Shown: positions 15,897 through 24,672 of the stretch, piece by piece
Layout of the letters: every line of letters begins with the position of its first letter
Numbering within the stretch: position 1 is the first letter of the stretch
DNA from: Granulicella arctica
GTDB taxonomy: Bacteria; Acidobacteriota; Terriglobia; Terriglobales; Acidobacteriaceae
NCBI RefSeq assembly: GCF_025685605.1
Contig: NZ_JAGTUT010000001.1
Span: forward strand, 496,001-560,000
Direction: 5' to 3'
DNA: 64,000 bases
Made by a program: the position numbers and the translations under genes
Notes under the pieces: model-generated
Seen by the model: only the letters and a program-made list of their open reading frames with translations
What the model was told of the DNA's origin: nothing
Databases searched by the model: none

Positions 15897-17449
15897 ATCT
15901 TGACCAAAGCAAGCGTTACAGCACAAGCGAAACAGTAGACGCCGTGGTGATCGGTACAGGAGCAGGCGGCGCACCTGTACTGGCCCGCCTTGCCGCTACG
16001 GGCCTCAGCGTTGTCGCGCTAGAGGCTGGAAGGCTCTGGAAGGATCCCGCCACAGAGTTCGCCACCGACGAGATAGACGCCGCCAAGCTCTACTGGCTGG
16101 ACGAACGTCTCAGCGCTGGCGAAACTCCTACTGCCTTCGGCTCAAATAACAGTGGCACCGGCGTCGGAGGTTCCACCCTTCACTGGGGAGCCTTTGTGCC
16201 GCGAGCCGATCCACGCGACCTGAAGATCCGATCAGAGTTCAACGCGGGAAAAGATTGGCCACTCACTTACGCCGACCTTAAGCCTTACTACGAAGAGGTA
16301 GAGCGATTCATTGGCGTCTCAGGACCCGCCGACTACCCTTGGGACTTAGAACGGACCTACCCCCTTGGCCCGGTACCCCTCAATGCACCGGCCCAAGTCA
16401 TGCAACGAGGTTTTGAGCGCATTGGTGTCCGCACCTCACCTGCTCCGATCGCCGCGCTCAGTCGTGACTACAGGCAGTCGGAGTATGGCGAACGCGCTGC
16501 CTGCGTCAACCGCGGGTACTGCCATCAAGGCTGCCGCAACGGCGCCAAGGCCAGCATGGACGTCACCTATCTCCCTGCCGCTGTTCGTAACGGAGCAGAG
16601 ATCCGCCCTGAGTGCTTTGTCCATCACATCGAACGCAACTCCCAAGGCCAGATCGAAGCGGTCATTTACCGTCACCGAGGCGAAGATATCCGCCAGCCAT
16701 GTCGCGCCGTCTTCCTCTGCGCTGGAGCGATCGAGACCCCACGCCTCCTACTCCACACCGGCCTCGCCAACTCCAGTGGCCAGGTTGGCCGCAATTTCAT
16801 GGCACATGTGGCTACGCAAGTGTGGGGAACCTTCGCCGAAGAAATGCGCCCGAACAAAGGCTTCCCCGCCTCGCTCATCACCGAAGACATGATCCGCCCA
16901 AAGGATGCAGACTTCATTGGAGGCTATCTCGTCCAAAGCCTCGGTGTCGTTCCCGTAACGTGGGCTACCCAGGTAGCTCGTGGACGTGAACTATGGGGCA
17001 AGCCTCTCGTCGACTACATCCGCCAATACAACAACGTGGCCGGTATCGGCGTTAATGGCGATTGCCTGCCAAGTCCCGAGAACCGCATGGAACTCTCCAC
17101 GGAGATTGACGACTCGGGAATGCCCAAGCCAATCATCTATTTCAGCTATGGAGAAAACGAGAAGCGCATGTCCGATCACGCCGAGAAGGTCATGACGAAG
17201 GCTTGGCATGCAGCCGGAGCGACTGACATCTGGACGTTCCAGCGCTCCGCCCACACCATCGGAACCTGTCGCATGGGCTTGGATCCGGCCGCCTCGGTGG
17301 TCAACGAGGTAGGCCGCAGTCATGACATTCCAAACCTGTGGATCGTTGATAACTCAGTCTTCCCAAGTGCGCTGCCTGCAAATCCGGCGCTCACCATCAT
17401 GGCTCTCGCACTCCGCTCAGCGGATGCCTTTCTGCAACAACGTCCATAA
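15893..17449 (+). CDS. GMC family FAD-dependent oxidoreductase
   Basis: A 518-residue flavoenzyme that oxidises alcohols or sugars. The N-terminal Rossmann motif is VVIGTGAGGAPVLARLAATG, followed by the GMC segment TGVGGSTLHWGAFVPRADP. The C-terminal catalytic region has SAHTIGTCRMG and LWIVDNSVFPSALPANPALT; the His/Asn pair near the C-terminus is the usual catalytic pair. A small Cys cluster (CVNRGYCHQGC) is typical of the gluconate/fructose dehydrogenase branch. The paired subunit 3-like gene suggests that electrons are passed on to a respiratory acceptor rather than O2. No cytochrome c subunit is present nearby, so the complex would lack the third classical component here. Confidence 0.9.
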   Translation: MNLDQSKRYSTSETVDAVVIGTGAGGAPVLARLAATGLSVVALEAGRLWKDPATEFATDEIDAAKLYWLDERLSAGETPTAFGSNNSGTGVGGSTLHWGAFVPRADPRDLKIRSEFNAGKDWPLTYADLKPYYEEVERFIGVSGPADYPWDLERTYPLGPVPLNAPAQVMQRGFERIGVRTSPAPIAALSRDYRQSEYGERAACVNRGYCHQGCRNGAKASMDVTYLPAAVRNGAEIRPECFVHHIERNSQGQIEAVIYRHRGEDIRQPCRAVFLCAGAIETPRLLLHTGLANSSGQVGRNFMAHVATQVWGTFAEEMRPNKGFPASLITEDMIRPKDADFIGGYLVQSLGVVPVTWATQVARGRELWGKPLVDYIRQYNNVAGIGVNGDCLPSPENRMELSTEIDDSGMPKPIIYFSYGENEKRMSDHAEKVMTKAWHAAGATDIWTFQRSAHTIGTCRMGLDPAASVVNEVGRSHDIPNLWIVDNSVFPSALPANPALTIMALALRSADAFLQQRP

Positions 17450-17489
17450 CATTCACGATCCGCAAGGCGCATCAAGTAGACTAGACGTA

Positions 17490-17834
17490 ATGAGCACAAT
17501 GGATGAAGCCACGTTCCGTAACGAATCTGATCGCGCCCTTGAGTCTTTAAAACAAGCCCTCATCAAGGCTGAGGATGATTCCGGAAGCTTCGAGTTCGAA
17601 GATAACAATGGCGTAATGAACATCATCTTCGAGAACGGCTCGAGCAAGTTCGTCGTCACGCCAAACACGCCTGTCCGCCAGGTCTGGATCTCGGCGCAGG
17701 CGACCAGCTTCAAACTCGAGTGGAACGAGGCGAACAAAGCCTTCACCCTTCCAAAAACTGGCGAAACCCTCAAACCGCTCGTCGCTCGCCTCCTGCGCGA
17801 ACATCTCGCCGACCCCGACATCACACTCGACTGA
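17490..17834 (+). CDS. cyaY: Frataxin-like iron donor protein CyaY
   Basis: A 114-residue frataxin-family protein, which supplies or regulates iron for Fe-S cluster assembly. The alpha-beta-sheet-alpha plan is clear: helix with acidic ridge (MDEATFRNESDRALESLKQA), then beta strands DSGSFEFEDNNGVMNIIFEN, FVVTPNTPVRQVWISA and SFKLEWNEANKAFTLPKTGE, and the final helix LKPLVARLLREHL. The N-terminal helix is rich in Asp/Glu as expected for the iron-binding surface. ATG 17490 is used; ATG 17499 is an alternative. It stands alone, without isc or suf genes. Frataxin is less common outside Proteobacteria, but the fit over the whole length is good. Confidence 0.85.
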   Translation: MSTMDEATFRNESDRALESLKQALIKAEDDSGSFEFEDNNGVMNIIFENGSSKFVVTPNTPVRQVWISAQATSFKLEWNEANKAFTLPKTGETLKPLVARLLREHLADPDITLD

Positions 17835-17895
17835 CGGCACTATTTACAAAAAACGACCAGCAAGAATGGCAACCGAAACTCTGGGAGACATATCC

Positions 17896-18690
17896 ATGCC
17901 ACCACTGCTATCTGTCGCCATCATCACGAAGAATGAAGAGCACAATTTAGCCCGCACACTTGCCAGCGTGCAATTCGCTGACGAGATCATCATCATCGAC
18001 TCCGCCTCGACCGACCGCACGGTTGAAATTGCTCGCTCCTTCAATGCCTCCGTCTACGACGAGCCATGGCAGGGCTTCGCGGCGCAGAAGAACTCGGCTA
18101 TCGCGAAATGCAGCGGTACATGGATCCTGTCTCTCGATGCTGACGAGGAACTCTCGCCCGAACTCCAGCAGCAGATCCGCACCCTGCTTCCCTCAAACCC
18201 GCCACACGACGCATACTTCATCCGTCGCCGCAATCTCTTCCTCGGTCGATGGATGAAGCGCGGAGGCTACTATCCTGACCCGAAGCTTCGCCTCTTTCGC
18301 CGCGACGCCGCCAACTTCTCTCACTCCCCGCGCTTTGCCGAGCGCCCTGTTCACGAGACCATCGCCTTTGACGGCGACGCTGTAACCCTGGACTTCGATC
18401 TCATCCATCACGCCTATCCAACACTCGAGTCCTACCTCGAACACATGGATCGCTACAGTACTCTGGGCGCTCAACTTCTCGTCGACAGTGGCAAGACCAG
18501 CCGGTCACTGGTAGGCTTCCACGTCAACATCCTGCTCGTCCCTCAACTCACCTTCATCTGGAACTATTTCTGCCGCCTGGGCTTCCTCGACGGTCGCGAA
18601 GGTCTCCTGCTCCATCTCTACCACGCAGCCTACACAAGCTGGAAGTACGCCAAAGCCTGGCAAACCGTCCGCAAATCGATCCCCGCATAG
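17896..18690 (+). CDS. Glycosyltransferase family 2 (LPS-core WaaE/KdtX-like)
   Basis: A GT-A fold glycosyltransferase of 264 residues. LLSVAIITKNEEHNLARTLA opens the nucleotide-sugar domain, IIIDSASTDRTVEIA follows, and LSLDADEEL carries the DxD metal site. The middle part (RRRNLFLGRWMKRGGYYPDP, LRLFRR) and RPVHETI are typical of the LPS inner-core glucosyltransferase WaaE group, which acts at the inner face of the membrane. ATG 17896 is preferred since GGGAGA precedes it and members begin just before this LSVAIITKN motif; ATG 17866 would add ten residues. No other LPS genes adjoin it. Confidence 0.85.
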   Translation: MPPLLSVAIITKNEEHNLARTLASVQFADEIIIIDSASTDRTVEIARSFNASVYDEPWQGFAAQKNSAIAKCSGTWILSLDADEELSPELQQQIRTLLPSNPPHDAYFIRRRNLFLGRWMKRGGYYPDPKLRLFRRDAANFSHSPRFAERPVHETIAFDGDAVTLDFDLIHHAYPTLESYLEHMDRYSTLGAQLLVDSGKTSRSLVGFHVNILLVPQLTFIWNYFCRLGFLDGREGLLLHLYHAAYTSWKYAKAWQTVRKSIPA

Positions 18691-18800
18691 AGGGACCTGA
18701 TTCAAAGTTAGAACCCAGGGTTAGCTTTGAATCGCTGTCATCCGCGTTGATCGATGTTGTGCCTTTCTCTCCCCCGCCAACCTTCGTGCTACAAAGGCAC

Positions 18801-21278
18801 ATGCCCTCAAAGTTCCTCGCCGTATTTCTGGCCCTCGCTGCCCCAGCCACATTCGCTCAGGCCAAGCCCGAGATCACGCCAACCATCGCCGCGAAGATCA
18901 CCGGCATGAAGCACACCGACGGCTTTCTTCCGCTCGATTGGGACGCAAAGTCCGGCAAGCTCTACCTTGAAATCCCTCGCCTGGATCAGGACATCCTCTA
19001 CACCAATTCGCTGCCCTACGGCACTGGCTCGAACGATCTCGGTCTCGACCGCGGGCAAACATCTCAGGGCAAAATCGTCCGCTTCGAGCGCACCGGCCCC
19101 AAAGTCCTCCTCGTTGAACCCAATCAGGCCTTTCGCTCTTCATCCTCTGACGCAGCCGAGCGACTTACCATTCGCCAGTCATTCCCCGAATCCGTCCTAT
19201 GGGGCTTCAAAGTCGAGGCCGAAGACCCGTCAGGCTCAGTCCTCATCGACGCCACCGACCTCTTCTTGAAAGACGTCCACGGCGTCACCGAATCCTTGAC
19301 CCGCCTCAAACAAGGTGCCTACAAGGTCGATCCCACCCGCTCCACCATCTCCTTGGACAACACAAAAGCATTCCCGAAGAACACCGAAGTCGAAGCTATC
19401 CTTACCTTCACCGCCGACAATACCAGTCGCCATAGCTTCGTAGCGGACGTCACTCCCGATCCTCGCGCCCTCACCCTCCGCGAGCATCAATCCTTCCTCG
19501 AGCTTCCCGGTCCCGGCTTTACGCCACGCCGCTTCGACCCGCGCGCAGGCTACTTCCCCACCTCGTACCGCGACTACAGCGCCCCCTTAGGGGAGCCGCT
19601 CGACCAGCAGTTCATCATCCGTCATCGCCTCATCAAGAAAGATCCTTCCTGCAAGTCGGCCTGCGAACCCGTCGGTCCCATCCAGTACTACGTCGACAAC
19701 GGAGCTCCAGAGCCCATCCGGTCAGCTCTCGTCGAAGGAGCCCGCTGGTGGGATCAGGCCTTCCAGGCCGCGGGCTGGGCCAAGGGGACCTTCCGCGTCG
19801 ATGTCCTTCCCGCCGGGGCGGATCCAATGGATGTCCGCTACAACATGATCCAGTGGGTCCACCGCTATACCCGCGGTTGGAGCTACGGCGCAGCAATTAC
19901 TGATCCCCGGACCGGCGAAATCATCAAGGGCAATGTGACCCTCGGCTCTCTTCGAGGTCGCCAGGACTACCTCATCGCCGAAGCTCTCCTCAGTCCCTAC
20001 AAAGCTGGACCGCACGCAGGACCCGGACCCGGTGGTCCCGGCGATCCCATGCAAAACATGGTTCTCGCCCGTCTCCGCCAACTCTCCGCTCACGAGACCG
20101 GCCACACCCTGGGGCTCGCGCACAACTTCGCAGCAAGTGCCTATTCGCAATCCGCTAGCGTTATGGACTACCCTCACCCCTACATCACTCTCAACAAAGA
20201 GGGAATTCCCGACCTATCCAAGGCGTACGCTGTCAACATCGGCGAATGGGATAAGGTCGCTATCGACTATGGCTATCGCCAGGGAAATGATGATCTCGCA
20301 TCGATGGATCGCCTACTCCGCGACTCACAGAAACGCGGCCTGATCTTCATCACCGACGAAGACGCCCGTCCCTTGGGCGGAGCCCACCCGCACGCCCACC
20401 TCTGGGATAACGGCGCGGATCCCGCAGCAGAGCTCGACCGCATCCTGACTATTCGCACCGCCGCCCTCAAGCGCTTCGGCGAAGACGCCATCAAACCCGA
20501 CACGCCGATGGCCCAACTGGAAGACGTCCTCGTTCCCCTTTATCTCCTCCATCGCTACCAGACTGAAGCCGCGATTAAGGAGATTGGCGGTCTCGACTAC
20601 CGCTACAACCTTCGTGGCGACGGTCAGCCGAACCCCTCCATAGTCTCTCCGGCAGACCAGAAGAAGGCTCTCGCCGCCGTTCTCAAAACCCTCTCCCCCG
20701 AAACCCTCACCCTACCCGAGTCGCTCCTTGCAATACTCCCGCCGCTCCCACCCGGCACGGAGCGGACCCGCGAATCCTTCCCCTCTGAGACCGGCCTTAC
20801 CTTCGATCCCATAGCTGCTGCCGAAAGCTCCGCAGATCTCACCCTCTCTGTCCTCCTCGATCCAGCCCGCGCTTCACGCCTCGTCCAGTACCACATGCGC
20901 GAACCAGCCGCTCCCTCTCTCCGCGGCCTCCTCGAAGACCTTTCCAAAGCCGTAGCCGAACGCCCAGAAGGCGGCCACACAATGTCCTCCGAGGTGGAGA
21001 GAGCCGTAGAAACCCGTGCTCTCGAAGCTATGCTTACCCTCGCAGTCGATCCAACCGCATCCAGCCAGGCGCGCGCCATCGTTCGATCCCACATCGCCGA
21101 CGTCCTGAAAGACATCACCACTGCGGTCGCTTTGCAGGATACCGCCGAGGCCATTCACCGCGAGGCCCTCATCGACCGCATCAACGACTTCAACCGCGAT
21201 CCATCCAAATTTACCCCGGCCAAGCCCATTGATGCCCCACCGGGCATGCCCATCGGCACCGATGAGGACTTCGACTAG
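18801..21278 (+). CDS. Secreted zinc-dependent metalloprotease (DUF5117/DUF5118 family)
   Basis: An 825-residue secreted gluzincin/metzincin-like protease. ATG 18801 leads into a signal peptide (FLAVFLALAAPATFAQ). The N-terminal DUF5118/5117-like beta region contains DGFLPLDWDAKSGKLYLEIP and PYGTGSNDLGLDRGQ. The active site is HETGHTLGLAHN, with H431, E432, H435 and H441 forming an HExxHxxxxxH zinc motif, followed by the turn SVMDYPHP. A long helical C-terminal part follows. It ends shortly before the cobalamin-subunit gene. Substrates are unknown; such proteins are multiplied in Acidobacteriota and Bacteroidota and are thought to degrade extracellular or periplasmic protein. Confidence 0.9.
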   Translation: MPSKFLAVFLALAAPATFAQAKPEITPTIAAKITGMKHTDGFLPLDWDAKSGKLYLEIPRLDQDILYTNSLPYGTGSNDLGLDRGQTSQGKIVRFERTGPKVLLVEPNQAFRSSSSDAAERLTIRQSFPESVLWGFKVEAEDPSGSVLIDATDLFLKDVHGVTESLTRLKQGAYKVDPTRSTISLDNTKAFPKNTEVEAILTFTADNTSRHSFVADVTPDPRALTLREHQSFLELPGPGFTPRRFDPRAGYFPTSYRDYSAPLGEPLDQQFIIRHRLIKKDPSCKSACEPVGPIQYYVDNGAPEPIRSALVEGARWWDQAFQAAGWAKGTFRVDVLPAGADPMDVRYNMIQWVHRYTRGWSYGAAITDPRTGEIIKGNVTLGSLRGRQDYLIAEALLSPYKAGPHAGPGPGGPGDPMQNMVLARLRQLSAHETGHTLGLAHNFAASAYSQSASVMDYPHPYITLNKEGIPDLSKAYAVNIGEWDKVAIDYGYRQGNDDLASMDRLLRDSQKRGLIFITDEDARPLGGAHPHAHLWDNGADPAAELDRILTIRTAALKRFGEDAIKPDTPMAQLEDVLVPLYLLHRYQTEAAIKEIGGLDYRYNLRGDGQPNPSIVSPADQKKALAAVLKTLSPETLTLPESLLAILPPLPPGTERTRESFPSETGLTFDPIAAAESSADLTLSVLLDPARASRLVQYHMREPAAPSLRGLLEDLSKAVAERPEGGHTMSSEVERAVETRALEAMLTLAVDPTASSQARAIVRSHIADVLKDITTAVALQDTAEAIHREALIDRINDFNRDPSKFTPAKPIDAPPGMPIGTDEDFD

Positions 21279-21302
21279 CTCCTTGGCCGTATACTTCACC
21301 AG

Positions 21303-21719
21303 ATGCCTGCGCCACCCATCCGCGTCCTTGTAGCCAAGCCCGGCCTCGATGGCCACGACCGCGGCGCAAAGATCATCGCACGCGCCCTCCGCGACGCAGG
21401 CATGGAGGTTATCTACACTGGCCTCCGCCAGACGCCTGAAATGATCGTCTCCGCCGCCATTCAGGAGGACGTCGACTGCATCGGCCTCTCGATCCTCTCG
21501 GGAGCCCACAACGTCCTCGTCCCACGCATTACAGCGCTCCTCCGCGAGCAGCGCGCCGAAGACATCCTCATCGTCCTCGGCGGCACCATCCCGGAGCAGG
21601 ATGTAGCAGGCTTAAAAGCAAACGGCATCTCCGCCATCTTCGGTCCGGGGACACCGCTTGCCACCACCATCAACTTCATCCGCGCCAACATCAAGCCGCG
21701 CGGTATGCTGTCCTCGTAA
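21303..21719 (+). CDS. Cobalamin-binding small subunit of an acyl-CoA mutase (methylmalonyl-CoA mutase C-terminal domain)
   Basis: A 138-residue stand-alone B12-binding domain. The DxHxxG cobalt-ligating motif is present as LDGHDRG, with H18 as the lower axial ligand, followed by GLSILSGAH (SxL motif) and IVLGGTIP (GG motif). Length and sequence match the C-terminal domain of methylmalonyl-CoA mutase or the small subunit of isobutyryl-/2-hydroxyisobutyryl-CoA mutases. It would rearrange acyl-CoA carbon skeletons with a catalytic large subunit encoded elsewhere. Acyl-CoA genes follow on the opposite strand, in line with branched-chain acyl-CoA metabolism. Confidence 0.9.
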   Translation: MPAPPIRVLVAKPGLDGHDRGAKIIARALRDAGMEVIYTGLRQTPEMIVSAAIQEDVDCIGLSILSGAHNVLVPRITALLREQRAEDILIVLGGTIPEQDVAGLKANGISAIFGPGTPLATTINFIRANIKPRGMLSS

Positions 21720-22460
21720 TTACCAGGGCAGAGACTTCCCGAGGTGGAAGTACCCACCGGTAGGGCCATCCTCAGGCAGCAGTGCAAGCTCCACGCTGGT
21801 TTGAGCACCCTCCTCAATCTCCAACATCGCGCCCTCGCCACCCATCTCGGTCTTCACCCATCCCGGATGCGCCGAGTTCACCTTGATCTTGGTATCTTTC
21901 AGCTCATGCGCCAGATGGATGCTGAACGAGTTGAGAGCCGCCTTCGATGCATCATAGGCAAACGTCTTCGCATCATAGACTGGCGACCCAGGCGTTGCAT
22001 GCAGCGTGTTCGATCCAAGGATGCTCGAAAGATTTACAATCCGCCCAGCCTCACTCTTTCGCAACAATGGCAGGAGGGCCTGCGTAAGGCCGACCACAGC
22101 AAAAAAGTTCGTATCGAAGGTCTTGCGGAGAAGCTCAGCAGACGTCGTACTCGTCTCATTTGCCTTCCGATTGTCGATGAGCACGCCCGCATTGTTGATC
22201 AGAATGTCGAGTAGTCCAAACTCCTTCTCGATCATTTTGGCGACAACCGTATAGTCCGCCGGTGAATCGACATTCAGCTTCACAGCACGCGCACTAACGC
22301 CGTCTTCCTTCAACTCCAATACGGCAGCCTCGCCTTTTGCAAGATCACGCGCTCCAAGTAGCACTGTGACGCCCAGCTTTCCAAGCTGTCGCGCCGTCTC
22401 AAGGCCAATTCCTTTGTTTGCGCCCGTAATTAGCGCGACCTTCTTCGTTTGCTCACTCAT
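21720..22460 (-). CDS. Short-chain dehydrogenase/reductase (SDR)
   Basis: A 246-residue classical SDR. The NAD(P) motif ALITGANKGIGLETARQL, ILINNAGVL, VNLSSILGS and the catalytic YDASKAAL Tyr-Lys pair are all present. The Asn-Lys of GANKGIG and the substrate-loop insertion (ATPGSPVYDAKTFA) resemble the plant and bacterial carbonyl/menthone-type reductases that favour NADPH. It converges with the cobalamin subunit gene, whose stop abuts this one. It lies 23 bases downstream of the thioesterase gene on the same strand. Substrate unknown. Confidence 0.88.
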   Translation of the reverse strand: MSEQTKKVALITGANKGIGLETARQLGKLGVTVLLGARDLAKGEAAVLELKEDGVSARAVKLNVDSPADYTVVAKMIEKEFGLLDILINNAGVLIDNRKANETSTTSAELLRKTFDTNFFAVVGLTQALLPLLRKSEAGRIVNLSSILGSNTLHATPGSPVYDAKTFAYDASKAALNSFSIHLAHELKDTKIKVNSAHPGWVKTEMGGEGAMLEIEEGAQTSVELALLPEDGPTGGYFHLGKSLPW

Positions 22461-22483
22461 CGTGTCTCTCCTGACTTCAACTA

Positions 22484-22903
22484 TCAGATGAGGTGGGCCG
22501 CAAAACGCTCCGCATATTTCTCAGGCAACCGCGCCTTCTTCATCTCGCGATTTACCACCACATGAACCGTCTGTCCTTCACAAAGAAGCGTTCCAGAGCG
22601 AAGCACGCGATAACCGAAGCGAATCACCGAACTCCGAGCCGCTGTCAGCCGCGTTTCAATGACCAACTCGTCGTCGTACCGCGCCGGGGCTCTATAGCGC
22701 GCATTTGCCTCAACGACAGCAATCATGCACCCAGCCTCCGCCTCCATCTCCTTGTAGCTCAGGCCCATCTGCCGGATGAACTCAACCCGGCCAACCTCGA
22801 ACCAGACTAAGTAGTTCGCGTGATACACAACGCCCATCTGGTCCGTCTCGGCATAACGCACGCGAATCCGCGCTTCTACTACCTTTGCATCGGTTTCGCT
22901 CAT
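22484..22903 (-). CDS. Acyl-CoA thioesterase (YbgC/4-hydroxybenzoyl-CoA thioesterase type)
   Basis: A 139-residue hot-dog fold thioesterase. The signature YAETDQMGVVYHANYLVWFE contains the catalytic Asp and the YHANY helix start of the 4HBT/YbgC branch. ARYRAPARYDDELVIET and SVIRFGYRVLR complete the fold. It would hydrolyse short-chain or aromatic acyl-CoA. Co-directional with the enoyl-CoA hydratase and HMG-CoA lyase genes just upstream (12 bases), so it is likely part of the same acyl-CoA transcript. Confidence 0.9.
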   Translation of the reverse strand: MSETDAKVVEARIRVRYAETDQMGVVYHANYLVWFEVGRVEFIRQMGLSYKEMEAEAGCMIAVVEANARYRAPARYDDELVIETRLTAARSSVIRFGYRVLRSGTLLCEGQTVHVVVNREMKKARLPEKYAERFAAHLI

Positions 22904-22915
22904 CCAGTTAGTTTA

Positions 22916-23698
22916 CTAAGACTTCCAGATTGGCTTTCGTTTTTCGAGAAAGGCCGCAATGCCTTCCTGATAGTCATACGTCCCACGCGCCTTTGCCTGG
23001 GTTGTAAGTGCTGCATCAAGCGCCTGGTCGAGCCACAACTTGTTCTGCGCCGCGAGCAGTCGCTTCGTCGCCGCCAAAGACTCCGGACTGTGCGCCTTCA
23101 GTACCGTCGCCACCTCCTGCACTCGAGCCATCAGCTTCTCCGCCTCGACCACTTCCGTCACCAGCCCAAGCCGTTGAGCCTCTTCCGCTTCGAACAGCCG
23201 CCCGGTCAACAGCAGATCCCTCGCCCGCTTGTCGCCGATCTGCAGCGTCAGGTAAGCCGAAACAACCGCAGGCACGAAACCGATCCGTACCTCGGTATAG
23301 CCGAACTTGGCCGCAGGCACCGCTAACGTGAAGTCACACAACGTCGCAATCCCGGTTCCTCCCGCGACGGCCGCGCCATGTACCGCGGCGATCGTCGGCT
23401 TTGGCAACTCGTACAATGTACGGAACAGCAACGCAATCCGCTCAGCATCTTCGCGGTGCTCCTCCGCCGTCTTGTCCTTCATTGCCTGCAGCGAACTCAG
23501 ATCAAGTCCTGCGCAAAACGCCTCGCCCGCACCGGTAAACACAACGACTCGACAGGCACTCTCGCCAGCAGCCCGCATCGCCTCGATCAACTCGGCCTGC
23601 ATCTCCGGTGTCATAGCATTCCGCCGGTCAGGCCGGTTCAGCGTGATCCTGCAGACCTCGTCCCTCTCCGTCACAAGGATGGTTGCGTAGTCGGTCAT
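22916..23698 (-). CDS. Enoyl-CoA hydratase/isomerase family protein
   Basis: A 260-residue crotonase-fold protein. The oxyanion-hole segments are AGEAFCAGLDLSSL and AVHGAAVAGGTGIATLCDF. PAAKFGYTEVRIGFVPAVVS follows, with Glu in the usual catalytic region. Its ATG overlaps the stop of the HMG-CoA lyase gene by four bases (ATGA), which strongly suggests coupled expression and, by context, a methylglutaconyl-CoA hydratase role in leucine breakdown: 3-methylglutaconyl-CoA to HMG-CoA, then cleavage by the lyase. That specific role is inferred from the neighbour, not from diagnostic residues. Confidence 0.9.
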   Translation of the reverse strand: MTDYATILVTERDEVCRITLNRPDRRNAMTPEMQAELIEAMRAAGESACRVVVFTGAGEAFCAGLDLSSLQAMKDKTAEEHREDAERIALLFRTLYELPKPTIAAVHGAAVAGGTGIATLCDFTLAVPAAKFGYTEVRIGFVPAVVSAYLTLQIGDKRARDLLLTGRLFEAEEAQRLGLVTEVVEAEKLMARVQEVATVLKAHSPESLAATKRLLAAQNKLWLDQALDAALTTQAKARGTYDYQEGIAAFLEKRKPIWKS

Positions 23699-24570
23699 TG
23701 CACCCGTACTCCATACTTCCGCTCGATCTCGTGGCTCGCATGAAGCAGCCCGTCCAGTGGCCGAAGCTCCGGCAACTCAGCTCCAAGCGCCTTCAACTCC
23801 GCCAGTAGCAACTCCGTTGCCAGGTTGCCCACCAGCGCATCCTGAGCAAAGGGACAGCCGCCCAAACCGCCCAACGCCGCATCAAACCGCCGGCAACCCG
23901 CCTCGTACGCCGCCCGCACCTTCGCCGCCGCATCGTCCGGTCGCGCATGCAGATGGACGCCAAACTCAATCCCGTCATGCACCGCCATCACATCCGACAG
24001 CACATCGCGCACCTGCTTAGGGGTAGCAAGCCCAACCGTATCTGCGAGTGAGATCTGCGTCACCCCGGAGTCCACCAACAAGTCGCAAGCCGCCACCACC
24101 TCATCAATCTCCCACGCTTCTCCATAAGGATTGCCAAACGCCATCGACAGATACGCCACCACCTCGAGGCCGCCTTTATACGCCAGCGTCCCAATTTCCT
24201 CTAGCGCCTCGATCGACTCCTCAGCCGTCTGGTTCTGGTTTCGCTTTAGAAACGTCTCCGAGATCGAGTATGGAAACCCCAGCGTCTGCACCGCCCCGGA
24301 CTTCACCGCACGCTCAGCGCCCTTACCATTCACAACAATTCCGATAATCTCCACATCGTCCGGCGGATCAAGGTATTCGAGCACCAGCTCCGCATCTGCC
24401 ATCTGAGGCACCGCCGTTCGTGAGACAAAACTCACCGCATCGATATGCTTGAATCCAGCCGCTACCAGCGTTCGTAAATAGTCCGCCTTTACCTCTGCCG
24501 GCATCGACTTCGGCAATCCCTGCCACGCATCGCGCGGACACTCAACAATGGTTACGACTTGGCTCAACAC
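23695..24570 (-). CDS. Hydroxymethylglutaryl-CoA lyase
   Basis: A 291-residue TIM-barrel lyase that would cleave HMG-CoA to acetyl-CoA and acetoacetate. Seen: VECPRDAWQ at the N-terminus (metal-binding Asp region), ISLADTVGLATPKQV, FGVHLHARPDDA (HxH metal ligands) and GGLGGCPFAQDALVGNLATE with the catalytic Cys loop. The HMG-CoA lyase branch of the DRE-TIM family is clear. The frame opens at GTG 24570, but AAGGAG is only two bases from it; TTG 24567 has better spacing. It is first in a run with the enoyl-CoA hydratase, thioesterase and SDR genes. Confidence 0.9.
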   Translation of the reverse strand: MLSQVVTIVECPRDAWQGLPKSMPAEVKADYLRTLVAAGFKHIDAVSFVSRTAVPQMADAELVLEYLDPPDDVEIIGIVVNGKGAERAVKSGAVQTLGFPYSISETFLKRNQNQTAEESIEALEEIGTLAYKGGLEVVAYLSMAFGNPYGEAWEIDEVVAACDLLVDSGVTQISLADTVGLATPKQVRDVLSDVMAVHDGIEFGVHLHARPDDAAAKVRAAYEAGCRRFDAALGGLGGCPFAQDALVGNLATELLLAELKALGAELPELRPLDGLLHASHEIERKYGVRVQ

Positions 24571-24672
24571 GTCTCCTTGAAAAACAAGTACTTCAAAAAC
24601 ATACTCCTTACGAAGCAGCCACTCTTACAATCAGGGTGGCGTAAATGAATCCATCCACGATAGGGTAAGCCG

